Assembly: GCF_022695595.1 (NCBI RefSeq)
Contig: NZ_CP074380.1
Coordinates: 1,674,001 to 1,738,000, forward strand
Direction: 5' to 3'
Length of the DNA stretch: 64,000 nt
From: Streptomyces sp. MST-110588
Lineage (GTDB): Bacteria; Actinomycetota; Actinomycetes; Streptomycetales; Streptomycetaceae
Below, piece by piece: positions 27,311-34,139 of this stretch. A program made the translations under genes and the position numbers. Position 1 is the first letter of the stretch. Every line of letters begins with the position of its first letter. Under the pieces are notes generated by a model. That model had not been told where the DNA came from. It saw only the letters and a list, made by a program, of their open reading frames with translations, and ran no database searches.

Positions 27311-27535
27311 GTGAATCATCTCCTTCGCCGCCTGACCGGCGGGGGATGTGCCGTCCGGCGCCCGGCCGCCCCAAGGAGGGGGTGGGGGCGGGCGCGGGCG
27401 CCGGACGAGTTCAGGGTTGAGGGGACGTACGGCTGCCTCGTACGCAGGGCGGGCGCGGTGCGCGGCGCGTGCGCACGGCATGCCTACGGCACACGGAACA
27501 CGGCACCGGGGCGTACGGGAACCGGTGGGAGCGGC

Positions 27536-28645
27536 TTACTTCAGCCCGGCCTTCTCGCACTCCGCCGCGAACTCGGCGGTGCAGATCTCGTCCTTGGTGA
27601 AGAAGCCCTCCTTGCCGACGTACTTGGCGATGTCGTCCTTGGTCAGCGCGAAGGGGGTGACGATGACGGCGGGGATCTTCTTCTGGGTGCCGCTGTCGAC
27701 GGTGGCCTTGGCGATGCTGCCGAGCGTCTCGCCCCGGGCGAGCGCGACGGCCATCGAGGCGGCGGCGTCGGCCTCGGGCTTGTAGGGCTTGTAGACGCTC
27801 ATGAACTGCTCGCCGCCGAGAATGCGCTGTACGGCGGAGAGTTCGGCGTCCTGGCCGGTGACCGGCGGGAGCTTGGCGAAGCCGGCGCTCTTCAGGGCGG
27901 TGATGATGCCGCCGGCCATGCCGTCGTTGGCGGAGTACACCCCGACGATCTGGTCCTTGCCGAGCGAGGAGATGGCGCCCTTCATGTTCTCGTTGGCGTT
28001 CTCCGGCTTCCACTCCTTGGTGTCGTACTCCTTGCCGATCTTGACCTTGCCGTCGAGTACGGAGTGGGCGCCGTCCTTGTACATCTTGGCGTTCGGGTCG
28101 GTGACCGACCCGTTCATCATGACGATCTGCCCCTTGGAGGCGTTCGGGCCCAGCTCCTTCAGGAGCGACTCCCCCTGGATCCTGCCGACCCGCTGGTTGT
28201 CGACGGACGTGTACGCCTTGACCGGCCCCTCGGCCAGGCGGTCGTAGGCGACGACGGGGATGCCGTTGTCGTTGGCCTTCTTGACGGAGACAGCTATGGA
28301 CTTGGCGTCCACGGCGTCCACGATCAGGGCGTCGACCTTCTTGGTGATCATCGTGTCGACCTGCTGCTGCTGGACGGCGGAGTCCTGCTTGGCGTTGTCG
28401 TAAAGGATCTTGGTGTCCTGGCCCGCCAGCTCCCGGATCTTCTTCTCGATCAGCGGCTTGTCGAACCGTTCGTAACGCGCTGTCTGGTTCTCCGGGAGGA
28501 GGAGCCCGATCGTCAGCGGGCCGTCCTTCTTGCCCTTCTTGCCGCCGTCGTTCCCCGCCTCCTTGGCGGAGCCGCAGGCGGCGAGCCCGGCGGCCATCGA
28601 GACGGCGGCCACGGCCACGGCGGCACGACGCAGATGCGTGTTCAC
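27536..28645 (-). CDS. xylF: Xylose-type sugar-binding lipoprotein (XylF-like)
   Basis: A 369-residue periplasmic-binding-type protein of the peripla_BP_4 class. It has a lipoprotein signal with lipobox GLAAC (C24), so it is anchored outside the membrane next to XylGH. The mature part starts LTIGLLLPENQTARYERF, with IVDAVDAKSIAVSVKKAN in the first lobe and GVYSANDGMAGGIITALK in the second, as in XylF/ChvE. The GTG at 28645 has GGAGG eight bases upstream. It is first in the operon; an inverted repeat at 28678-28710 lies just upstream and may be its operator. The 225 bases after its stop hold nothing clear. Confidence 0.92.
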   Translation of the reverse strand: MNTHLRRAAVAVAAVSMAAGLAACGSAKEAGNDGGKKGKKDGPLTIGLLLPENQTARYERFDKPLIEKKIRELAGQDTKILYDNAKQDSAVQQQQVDTMITKKVDALIVDAVDAKSIAVSVKKANDNGIPVVAYDRLAEGPVKAYTSVDNQRVGRIQGESLLKELGPNASKGQIVMMNGSVTDPNAKMYKDGAHSVLDGKVKIGKEYDTKEWKPENANENMKGAISSLGKDQIVGVYSANDGMAGGIITALKSAGFAKLPPVTGQDAELSAVQRILGGEQFMSVYKPYKPEADAAASMAVALARGETLGSIAKATVDSGTQKKIPAVIVTPFALTKDDIAKYVGKEGFFTKDEICTAEFAAECEKAGLK

Positions 28646-28677
28646 TTCGAAAACCTCCCTGACGAGGCCGCGTCATT

Positions 28678-28710
28678 GCGGCCGAGGTGGCTGGAAGTCA
28701 ACTCGGCCGC
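28678..28710. promoter_or_regulatory. 9-bp inverted repeat upstream of xylF (candidate ROK operator)
   Basis: GCGGCCGAG (28678-28686) and CTCGGCCGC (28702-28710) are exact reverse complements with a 15-base spacer, centred about 49 bases before the xylF start. The right arm overlaps the 11-mer GTCAACTCGGC (28697-28707), which recurs upstream of ngcE at 33916-33926. Confidence 0.5.
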
Positions 28711-28775
28711 TCGCACACCGTCAAGGAGTAAATACTTAACGAGATGACAACGGTGCCATACGTTAGCTGTGTGAA

Positions 28776-28791
28776 CTCAGCGTGCGCTGAG
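28776..28791. promoter_or_regulatory. Short palindrome at the end of the ROK gene
   Basis: CTCAGCG-TG-CGCTGAG, 7-bp arms with a 2-base centre, immediately downstream of the ROK stop on the minus strand and 131 bases upstream of xylF. The tiny centre argues for a DNA-bound site rather than a hairpin terminator. Confidence 0.35.
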
Positions 28792-28794
28792 ACC

Positions 28795-29994
28795 TCAGAC
28801 GACCACGGGAGCGTCGCCGGACATCGCACCGTCCAGAAGCGTGGAATCACCCATTTCGCTGAGCACCAGCGCCAGCGCCCCGAGCACCTCGGCCCGGCCG
28901 CCGAGGGTGCCCGGCACCACGCCCAACTGCCGTGCGGCGCTGGGGATCGCATACCGCGAGACGGACTCCCGGATGGGCGCCAGCACCAGTTCACCGGCCT
29001 CCGCGAGGTCCCCGCCCAGAACGACCCTGCTGGGGTTGAGCAGGTTGCACAGGTTGGCCACGCCGCTGCCGATGTGCCGGCCGACGTCCGCGATCACCCG
29101 GCGGCAGCCCGGGTCGCCCTCGCGCGCCAACTGCACCACCTTGGCCATGGTCAGCCCCGGTCCGTGGCTCGGCTGGAGCAGCGGGAGCACGTAGCGGGCG
29201 GCGGTGAAGGTCTCCAGGCAGCCGCGGTTGCCGCAGCGGCACACCGGCCCCGACTCGTCCAGCGTGATGTGCCCGATCTCGCCCGCGGTGCCGCCCGGGC
29301 CGCGGTAGATCTGCCCGCTGATGACCAGCCCGGCGCCGACCCCGCTGGCGACCTTGATGTACGCCAGGTCGGCGGCGCCGCGCCCGCTGCCCCACACCAG
29401 CTCGCCCAGCGCGCCGAGGTTGGCGTCGTTGTCGACGTACACCGGCACGTCCAGCCGCTCGGAAAGCGCCTCGCTGGGCTTGGTGCCGCTCCAGCCCGGC
29501 AGGATGGCGGTCGAGCCCAGCGTCCCGGACTCCACGTCGATGGGGCCCGGCACACCCAGCCCCACGCCGATGACCTTGCCCGCCCCGATGCCGGTGCCCT
29601 CGATCAGCCGGGTGACGAGCTGCTGCGCCCGGTCCAGGCCCTCGGCGGCCGAGGCGTCCACGTCGATCGGCTCGGTCTCCTCGGCGAGCACCTGGTGCGC
29701 GAGGTTGCCGACCGCGACCCGCAGGTGGGAGTGGCCGAAGTCGACGCCGACAACGATCCCGGCGTTCCCGGAGAGCGAGACGCTGCGGGCCCGGCGGCCC
29801 CCGGCGGAGGTGGGGGTGACCTCCACCGTCCCGCCGTCCTTCAGCTCCCGGACGATGTTGGAGACCGTGGCCGCGGACAGCCCCGTGGTCCGGGCGATCT
29901 CCGCCTGGGTGAGCGAGCCCGCCATGCGTACGGCGCGTACCACCCGCTCCAGATTGGCCCGGTGCAGCGAGGACTGCGACCCCGGAGTCTCCAT
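28795..29994 (-). CDS. rok7B7: ROK-family transcriptional regulator (Rok7B7-like)
   Basis: A 399-residue sugar-responsive regulator. An N-terminal winged helix-turn-helix (about 20-65; LTQAEIARTTGLSAATVSNI) is followed by a ROK sugar-kinase-like domain: an ATP-type loop in VVGVDFGHSHLRVAVG, VDNDANLGALGEL, and the zinc site with GPVCRCGNRGC (CxCGxxGC, intact). It lies between xylFGH and ngcEFG, exactly the place of Rok7B7 in S. coelicolor. That regulator is known to affect xylose use, carbon catabolite repression and antibiotic production. I use the ATG at 29994; a GTG at 30006 is an alternative. The symbol is assigned by synteny and domain content. Confidence 0.85.
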   Translation of the reverse strand: METPGSQSSLHRANLERVVRAVRMAGSLTQAEIARTTGLSAATVSNIVRELKDGGTVEVTPTSAGGRRARSVSLSGNAGIVVGVDFGHSHLRVAVGNLAHQVLAEETEPIDVDASAAEGLDRAQQLVTRLIEGTGIGAGKVIGVGLGVPGPIDVESGTLGSTAILPGWSGTKPSEALSERLDVPVYVDNDANLGALGELVWGSGRGAADLAYIKVASGVGAGLVISGQIYRGPGGTAGEIGHITLDESGPVCRCGNRGCLETFTAARYVLPLLQPSHGPGLTMAKVVQLAREGDPGCRRVIADVGRHIGSGVANLCNLLNPSRVVLGGDLAEAGELVLAPIRESVSRYAIPSAARQLGVVPGTLGGRAEVLGALALVLSEMGDSTLLDGAMSGDAPVVV

Positions 29995-30199
29995 CGACTC
30001 ATCCACTCCCGCCTGGGGCGACCGGCACGACGACCGGCCGCCGGGCCGGGCCACGCCAGCGGAGCCCGGCTTGTCTCCAACATGTGAATCTAAGCTGAGC
30101 CGCCTGGGCCGTCTCCCGTCAAGTCCTCCAGCCGGACACCCCGGGAAAGGGGGTGTGCGCGCCCGCGTCACACGCCCGGCGCCGGCCCGCCGCCGTACG

Positions 30200-30225
30200 C
30201 GTACGGACCTCTGATGGTCCGTACG
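30200..30225. terminator. Hairpin downstream of ngcG (distal)
   Basis: CGTACGGACC (30200-30209) pairs with GGTCCGTACG (30216-30225), a 10-bp stem with a 6-base loop TCTGAT. It is the second of two hairpins after ngcG. Confidence 0.65.
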
Positions 30226-30257
30226 GACGCAGCCGTACGACGCAGCAGTACGACGCA

Positions 30258-30295
30258 GCCGTACGCCCCGGGCGGGCGGCCCCGGGGCGTACGGC
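30258..30295. terminator. Terminator of the ngcEFG operon
   Basis: A 15-bp perfect stem (30258-30272 with 30281-30295; core CGTACGCCCCGGG) with an 8-base loop, 67 bases beyond the ngcG stop on the minus strand. Confidence 0.8.
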
Positions 30296-30362
30296 CGCGC
30301 CGATGCGACGGATGCGGGCGGACGCGGCGGATGGGGGTGGATGCGGCGGACGCGGCGCGCGG

Positions 30363-31271
30363 TTACTTCAGCGCGCCGGCGGTCAGTCCCTCCACCACCT
30401 GCCGCTGGAAGATGATGTACGCGGCGAGCACCGGCAGCATGGCGATGGTCAGCCCCGCGAAGAGGCCGGACCAGTCGCCCTTGTACCCCTGGCTGACCGC
30501 CAGCGCGACCAGCCCCTGGGTCAGCATCTTCTTGTCGGGGTCGCCGACGTTGAGCACGGTCGGCAGCAGGTACTGGTTCCACTGCCCCAGGAAGTTGAAG
30601 ATACCGACGCTGATCAGTCCCGGCTTGGCCATCGGCAGCATGACCTGGAAGAACGTCCGGGTGTGGGACGCGCCGTCGATGAGCGCGGCCTCCGCCACCG
30701 ACGTCGGCAGCGTTTTGAAGAACCCGCTGAGGAAGAAGACGGTGAACGGCAGGGAGTAGGCGATGTAGACCAGGATCAGGCCGTGGTAGGAGTCCAGCAG
30801 CGCCATGTTCTTCATGACGAAGAACAGCGGGACCAGCGCCAGGATGATCGGGAAGCCCATTCCGCCCACGAACAGGAAGTAGATGAAGCGGTTGCCGGGG
30901 AAGTCGAACCGGGCCAGTACGTACGCCGCCATCGAGCCCAGCAGCATCGTGCCGATCAGCGAACCGCCCACCACGATCAGCGAGTTGAAGAAGTACTGGC
31001 CCATGTTCGCCTTGTCCCAGGCGCGTGACCAGTTGTCGAAGTGCAGGGCCGAGGGCAGGCCCCAGGGCGAGCCGAAGATCTCCCCGTCGTCCTTGAAGGA
31101 GCTGATCACCGCCCATAGCAGCGGCATGGTGACCAGCAGGCCCCAGATGACCAGGACGCCGTGGGAGAAGACGTTCAGGACCCGGCCCTCACCGCCCCCG
31201 CCGGCTTTCACTCCCTTGCCGCCCGCGCTGCCCTGGCCCGTCACGGCCGGGGGCTTGGTCTGCACGCTCAT
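30363..31271 (-). CDS. ngcG: Carbohydrate ABC transporter permease (NgcG-like)
   Basis: A 302-residue MalG-type permease with six helices. The cytoplasmic coupling loop (EAA motif) is EAALIDGASHTRTFFQVMLP. It begins with a Gly/Lys-rich cytoplasmic stretch. It immediately follows ngcF without a spacer (the ngcF stop ends at 31272, this start is at 31271), so the two permease subunits are co-translated. No ATPase gene is present in the cluster; such transporters in Streptomyces share the unlinked multitask ATPase MsiK. The substrate, GlcNAc/chitobiose, is inferred from similarity of the whole cluster to NgcEFG next to rok7B7. Confidence 0.87.
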   Translation of the reverse strand: MSVQTKPPAVTGQGSAGGKGVKAGGGGEGRVLNVFSHGVLVIWGLLVTMPLLWAVISSFKDDGEIFGSPWGLPSALHFDNWSRAWDKANMGQYFFNSLIVVGGSLIGTMLLGSMAAYVLARFDFPGNRFIYFLFVGGMGFPIILALVPLFFVMKNMALLDSYHGLILVYIAYSLPFTVFFLSGFFKTLPTSVAEAALIDGASHTRTFFQVMLPMAKPGLISVGIFNFLGQWNQYLLPTVLNVGDPDKKMLTQGLVALAVSQGYKGDWSGLFAGLTIAMLPVLAAYIIFQRQVVEGLTAGALK

Positions 31272-32195
31272 TCAGAACTCCAGTCGCTCGCGCCGGCCCA
31301 GCCGCATGACGACGGCCGAGAAGATCAGGGTCACTATCAGCAGGGAGACGCCGATCGAGGTGGCGTATCCGGCCTGACCGTCGCGGAAGGTCTTCTGATA
31401 GACGTACAGCGGCAGGACCTCGGTGGAATAGTCGGGTCCGCCCGGCCCGACGCTCATGATCTGCACGAATGCGAAGGCCGACACGTCCAGGGCCAGAATG
31501 CCCATGTAGATCCATCCGGTCTGCACCGTGTCCCACAGCAGCGGCAGCGTGATTCTGAAGAACGTGTTGAACCGGTTGGCGCCGTCCAGCAGCGCGGCCT
31601 CGTAGAAGTCCTTCGGTATGGAGCTCATGCCGGCCGAGAAGAGCACGACGTAGAAGCCGACATTGGCCCAGATCATCGCGCCCATGATGCACCAGAGCGC
31701 GATCTGCGGATCGCCCAGCCAGTCGGGCTGTACGTTGTCCAGCCCGATCGCCTTGAAGAACGCGTTCAGTGCGCCGCTCTCCGGGTTGTAGGCGAACTGG
31801 AAGAGCAGGGCGACGATCGGGATCGACAGCACCTGCGGGAAGAAGTAGAGAATCTTGTACGTGCCCGATCCGCGCACACCGCCGATGACCGCCCGCTTCC
31901 TGCGGCGGCCACCGACGTTGAGCATGAAGGCGAAGAAGAGCCCGAGCGAGAGCGTCACCACCGGCAGCAGCAGCAACAGCGTCACGCTGTTTCCCACCGA
32001 GGCCCAGAACACGCTGTCCTTCAAGAGGCGCGCGTAGTTGTCGAACCCGACCATCTTCATGTCTGAGCTCAGGCCGGTCCAGTCCGTGAAGGAGTAGTAG
32101 ATCGCCTGCACGAACGGCGATATCACGAAGATCGCGTATATCGCCAGCGGGATGATCAGGAACCCCACGATGAAGCGGTATTTACCGTGCTGCAT
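31272..32195 (-). CDS. ngcF: Carbohydrate ABC transporter permease (NgcF-like)
   Basis: A 307-residue MalF-type permease. It opens with a helix (FIVGFLIIPLAIYAIFVISP) and carries the EAA loop FYEAALLDGANRFNTFFRIT. The ATG at 32195 (MQHGKYRF) is chosen, with GGGAT nine bases upstream; the ORF is open to a further GTG at 32234 inside the leader. It lies 70 bases after ngcE and abuts ngcG. It forms the heteromeric membrane channel with NgcG and receives substrate from the NgcE lipoprotein. Confidence 0.87.
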   Translation of the reverse strand: MQHGKYRFIVGFLIIPLAIYAIFVISPFVQAIYYSFTDWTGLSSDMKMVGFDNYARLLKDSVFWASVGNSVTLLLLLPVVTLSLGLFFAFMLNVGGRRRKRAVIGGVRGSGTYKILYFFPQVLSIPIVALLFQFAYNPESGALNAFFKAIGLDNVQPDWLGDPQIALWCIMGAMIWANVGFYVVLFSAGMSSIPKDFYEAALLDGANRFNTFFRITLPLLWDTVQTGWIYMGILALDVSAFAFVQIMSVGPGGPDYSTEVLPLYVYQKTFRDGQAGYATSIGVSLLIVTLIFSAVVMRLGRRERLEF

Positions 32196-32265
32196 GACTA
32201 CCGATCCCGTTCTTTCCCCGCGGCGTGCGCACATGCCACCGCTGGTGACGCGTCCGACGCACCGG

Positions 32266-33708
32266 TCAGCGCTTGTACTTCTTGACGCTGCTGTCCTCGC
32301 GCGTCTCGTCCGCGTACTTCTGGATCTTGGTGATCGCTTCGTCGGGAGTCATCCGGCCCGCCATCATCTCGCCCAGTGCGCCGACGCCGATCTTCTCCTT
32401 CTGCAGCGCGACGTACCAGTCCTGGAGCCGCGGGTTGACGATGTTCCGGCCGGCCTTCTGCAGCGCCTGCTGCGCCGAGTCCAGGCCCGGGGGCAGCTTC
32501 AGCCCCTCCGTGCCGCCGTTGAGCGAGGTGAGCGAGGAGACCTGCTTGATGAAGTTCTGCGAGGACTTCTTGCTGAGCATGATGCGCAGCATCTCCATGC
32601 CGCCGGGGGCGTTCTTGGCCTCCCGGGGCACGATGTACGGTTCGCCGCCGGAGGCCCAGATCGTGCCGAACGGCATCTTGTCGGAGGAGGAGAGGCTGGA
32701 CGGCGCGCCGACCGCGAGCTGGAAGTCCGGGTTCTTCTGGATCTGCTTGGCGGATTCGTTCTCCACCCACGAGCCGTTCGGGATGAACAGGGCCTTGCCC
32801 TCGGCCCACGCCTTCTGTGACTGGAGGTGGTCCAGGCCCGGCGAACCCTTGAGGATGTATCCCTTCTTGTACAGCTCGTAGTACGCGTCGAAAGCCGCCT
32901 TGACGGCCGGGTCCTTCCAGGCGTTCGGCTCCAGGTTGTCGATTCTGCGCAGCACCTCTTCGCCGCCGATCTTGGCGATGAACGGGTAGAGGCTGAAGGG
33001 GAGGTAGTACGGGTACTTGCCGGGATAGGTCCACCCGGCGACGCCCTTTTTCTTCGCCTTCTCGCACACGGCGAGCATCTCGTCCCAGGTCTGCGGGTAT
33101 TCCGCGTCGGCGACCTTGCGCAGATTGGTCTTGGAATACCAGACGCCGTAGACCGTGTACGCGTAGTACATGATCCAGGTTTCCTTGCCGCCGAACCGGC
33201 CCATTTCCACGACACCGGGGCGCAGGGTGTCGCGTACCTTCTTGCCCGGGTCGTCGATCGACGGGGCGTCGAGCAGCGGGGTGAGGTCGGCGAGCTGGTT
33301 CTTGGCCACCAGGGTGCCGAAGTCCATCTGTTCGGCACCGGAGTTGTCCACCAGGTCCGGCGGATTGCCGCCGTTGAAACGCGGCTGGAGCGTGGACTGG
33401 ATCTTCTGGGTGGAGGTGAGCTTGACCTTGTCCTTGGTCTTCGGGAAGGCGGTGACGTATACGGCCAGGGCGTCCTTGGCGTATTTGTCGCCGAATCCGC
33501 CGTCGAAGATGACGACGTCGAGGGCCGCGCTGTCATTCACGGCCAGCGGATTCTTGGCGGACTTCTGCCCCTTCTCGGCCTTCTCGCCGCCCCCGCCGCC
33601 GCTACTGGCACACGCCGACAGCGCGCTCACGGCCGGTACGGAGACGATTCCCAGCGCCACGGCCCGTTTGATCAGGTCGCGACGGCTGACATCTGAGGTG
33701 GATCCCAT
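32266..33708 (-). CDS. ngcE: GlcNAc/chitobiose-binding lipoprotein (NgcE-like)
   Basis: A 480-residue extracellular solute-binding protein (SBP family 1). The N-terminus has a twin-arginine motif (VSRRDLIKR, R9-R10) and a lipobox (ALSAC, C33), so it is probably a Tat-exported lipoprotein, as described for NgcE. The mature part shows the family segment NGGNPPDLVDNSGAEQMDF and the tryptophan-rich binding region WTYPGKYPYYLPF. The ATG at 33708 has GAGGA eight bases upstream. It heads the ngcEFG operon and is divergent from the GH92 mannosidase. A DasR-like site (33896-33911) lies in the shared promoter. Confidence 0.9.
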   Translation of the reverse strand: MGSTSDVSRRDLIKRAVALGIVSVPAVSALSACASSGGGGGEKAEKGQKSAKNPLAVNDSAALDVVIFDGGFGDKYAKDALAVYVTAFPKTKDKVKLTSTQKIQSTLQPRFNGGNPPDLVDNSGAEQMDFGTLVAKNQLADLTPLLDAPSIDDPGKKVRDTLRPGVVEMGRFGGKETWIMYYAYTVYGVWYSKTNLRKVADAEYPQTWDEMLAVCEKAKKKGVAGWTYPGKYPYYLPFSLYPFIAKIGGEEVLRRIDNLEPNAWKDPAVKAAFDAYYELYKKGYILKGSPGLDHLQSQKAWAEGKALFIPNGSWVENESAKQIQKNPDFQLAVGAPSSLSSSDKMPFGTIWASGGEPYIVPREAKNAPGGMEMLRIMLSKKSSQNFIKQVSSLTSLNGGTEGLKLPPGLDSAQQALQKAGRNIVNPRLQDWYVALQKEKIGVGALGEMMAGRMTPDEAITKIQKYADETREDSSVKKYKR

Positions 33709-33895
33709 GCGCAAGTCCTCGCCTTCTTCAGGACTCAGGCGGTGTACCGGAGCCACCCCGGCACCGCGGGTCAGATGAAGCTGGGTTGTACGGGATGTGC
33801 ACCGGGCGCGCCAGAGATGTGCGGGGCCGGTTTCCTGTGCTGCTCCGCAGGTCTTCCCGGGTCCGCGACGTCTTCGCGCAGTCGCTCGGACGCCG

Positions 33896-33911
33896 ACAGG
33901 TATAGTCCACT
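33896..33911. promoter_or_regulatory. Candidate DasR-responsive element (dre)
   Basis: ACAGGTATAGTCCACT matches 13 of 16 positions of the dre consensus A(C/G)TGGTCTAGACCA(C/G)T as I remember it. It lies 188 bases upstream of ngcE and 229 bases upstream of the mannosidase. DasR is the GlcNAc-responsive GntR regulator of chitin and GlcNAc use in Streptomyces, so the context fits. Confidence 0.6.
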
Positions 33912-33916
33912 GCGCG

Positions 33917-33968
33917 TCAACTCGGCAAGATCATAAGCAAGTTCGCACCGCCATCTTTCCCGAGTTGA
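33917..33968. promoter_or_regulatory. Wide 9-bp inverted repeat in the ngcE/GH92 promoter
   Basis: TCAACTCGG (33917-33925) and CCGAGTTGA (33960-33968) are exact reverse complements separated by 34 bases. The left arm lies in the 11-mer shared with the xylF promoter, so these may be two sites for one dimeric regulator. Confidence 0.45.
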
Positions 33969-34091
33969 GACCTCGTCGGTATGCGTCGCTTCCGCCGGAA
34001 ACTTCTGGCCGCCGCTCGCAGGGGCCCCCTTGACGACACAGGCCCCACGCACCTTACTTATCTCTGCGCCAGGCATCTGACAACGATGTCA

Positions 34092-34115
34092 CCGTCGTCG
34101 GAACCGTCGTCGGAA
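34092..34115. repeat. 12-bp tandem duplication before the GH92 start
   Basis: CCGTCGTCGGAA occurs twice in tandem (34092-34103, 34104-34115), 24 bases upstream of the GTG. Function unknown. Confidence 0.7.
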
Positions 34116-34139
34116 CGTCACCTTCGCTGAGAGGTACAC

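Larger units (their letters stand above)
29995..30362. other. Intergenic region between ngcG and the ROK gene
   Basis: 368 bases holding the ROK promoter side (AT-richer patch TGTGAATCTAAGCTGAG near 30084-30100), two hairpins (30200-30225 and 30258-30295), and a 13-base tandem motif CAGCCGTACGACG (30232-30244, with the following copies CAGCAGTACGACG and CAGCCGTACG). No gene is visible. Confidence 0.6.
33709..34139. other. Divergent promoter region between ngcE and the GH92 gene
   Basis: 431 bases without a gene. It contains a DasR-like palindrome (33896-33911), the 11-mer GTCAACTCGGC shared with the xylF promoter (33916-33926), a wide 9-bp inverted repeat (33917-33968) and a 12-base tandem repeat just before the mannosidase (34092-34115). 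The section around 33900-34070 is AT-richer than the rest. Confidence 0.7.
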
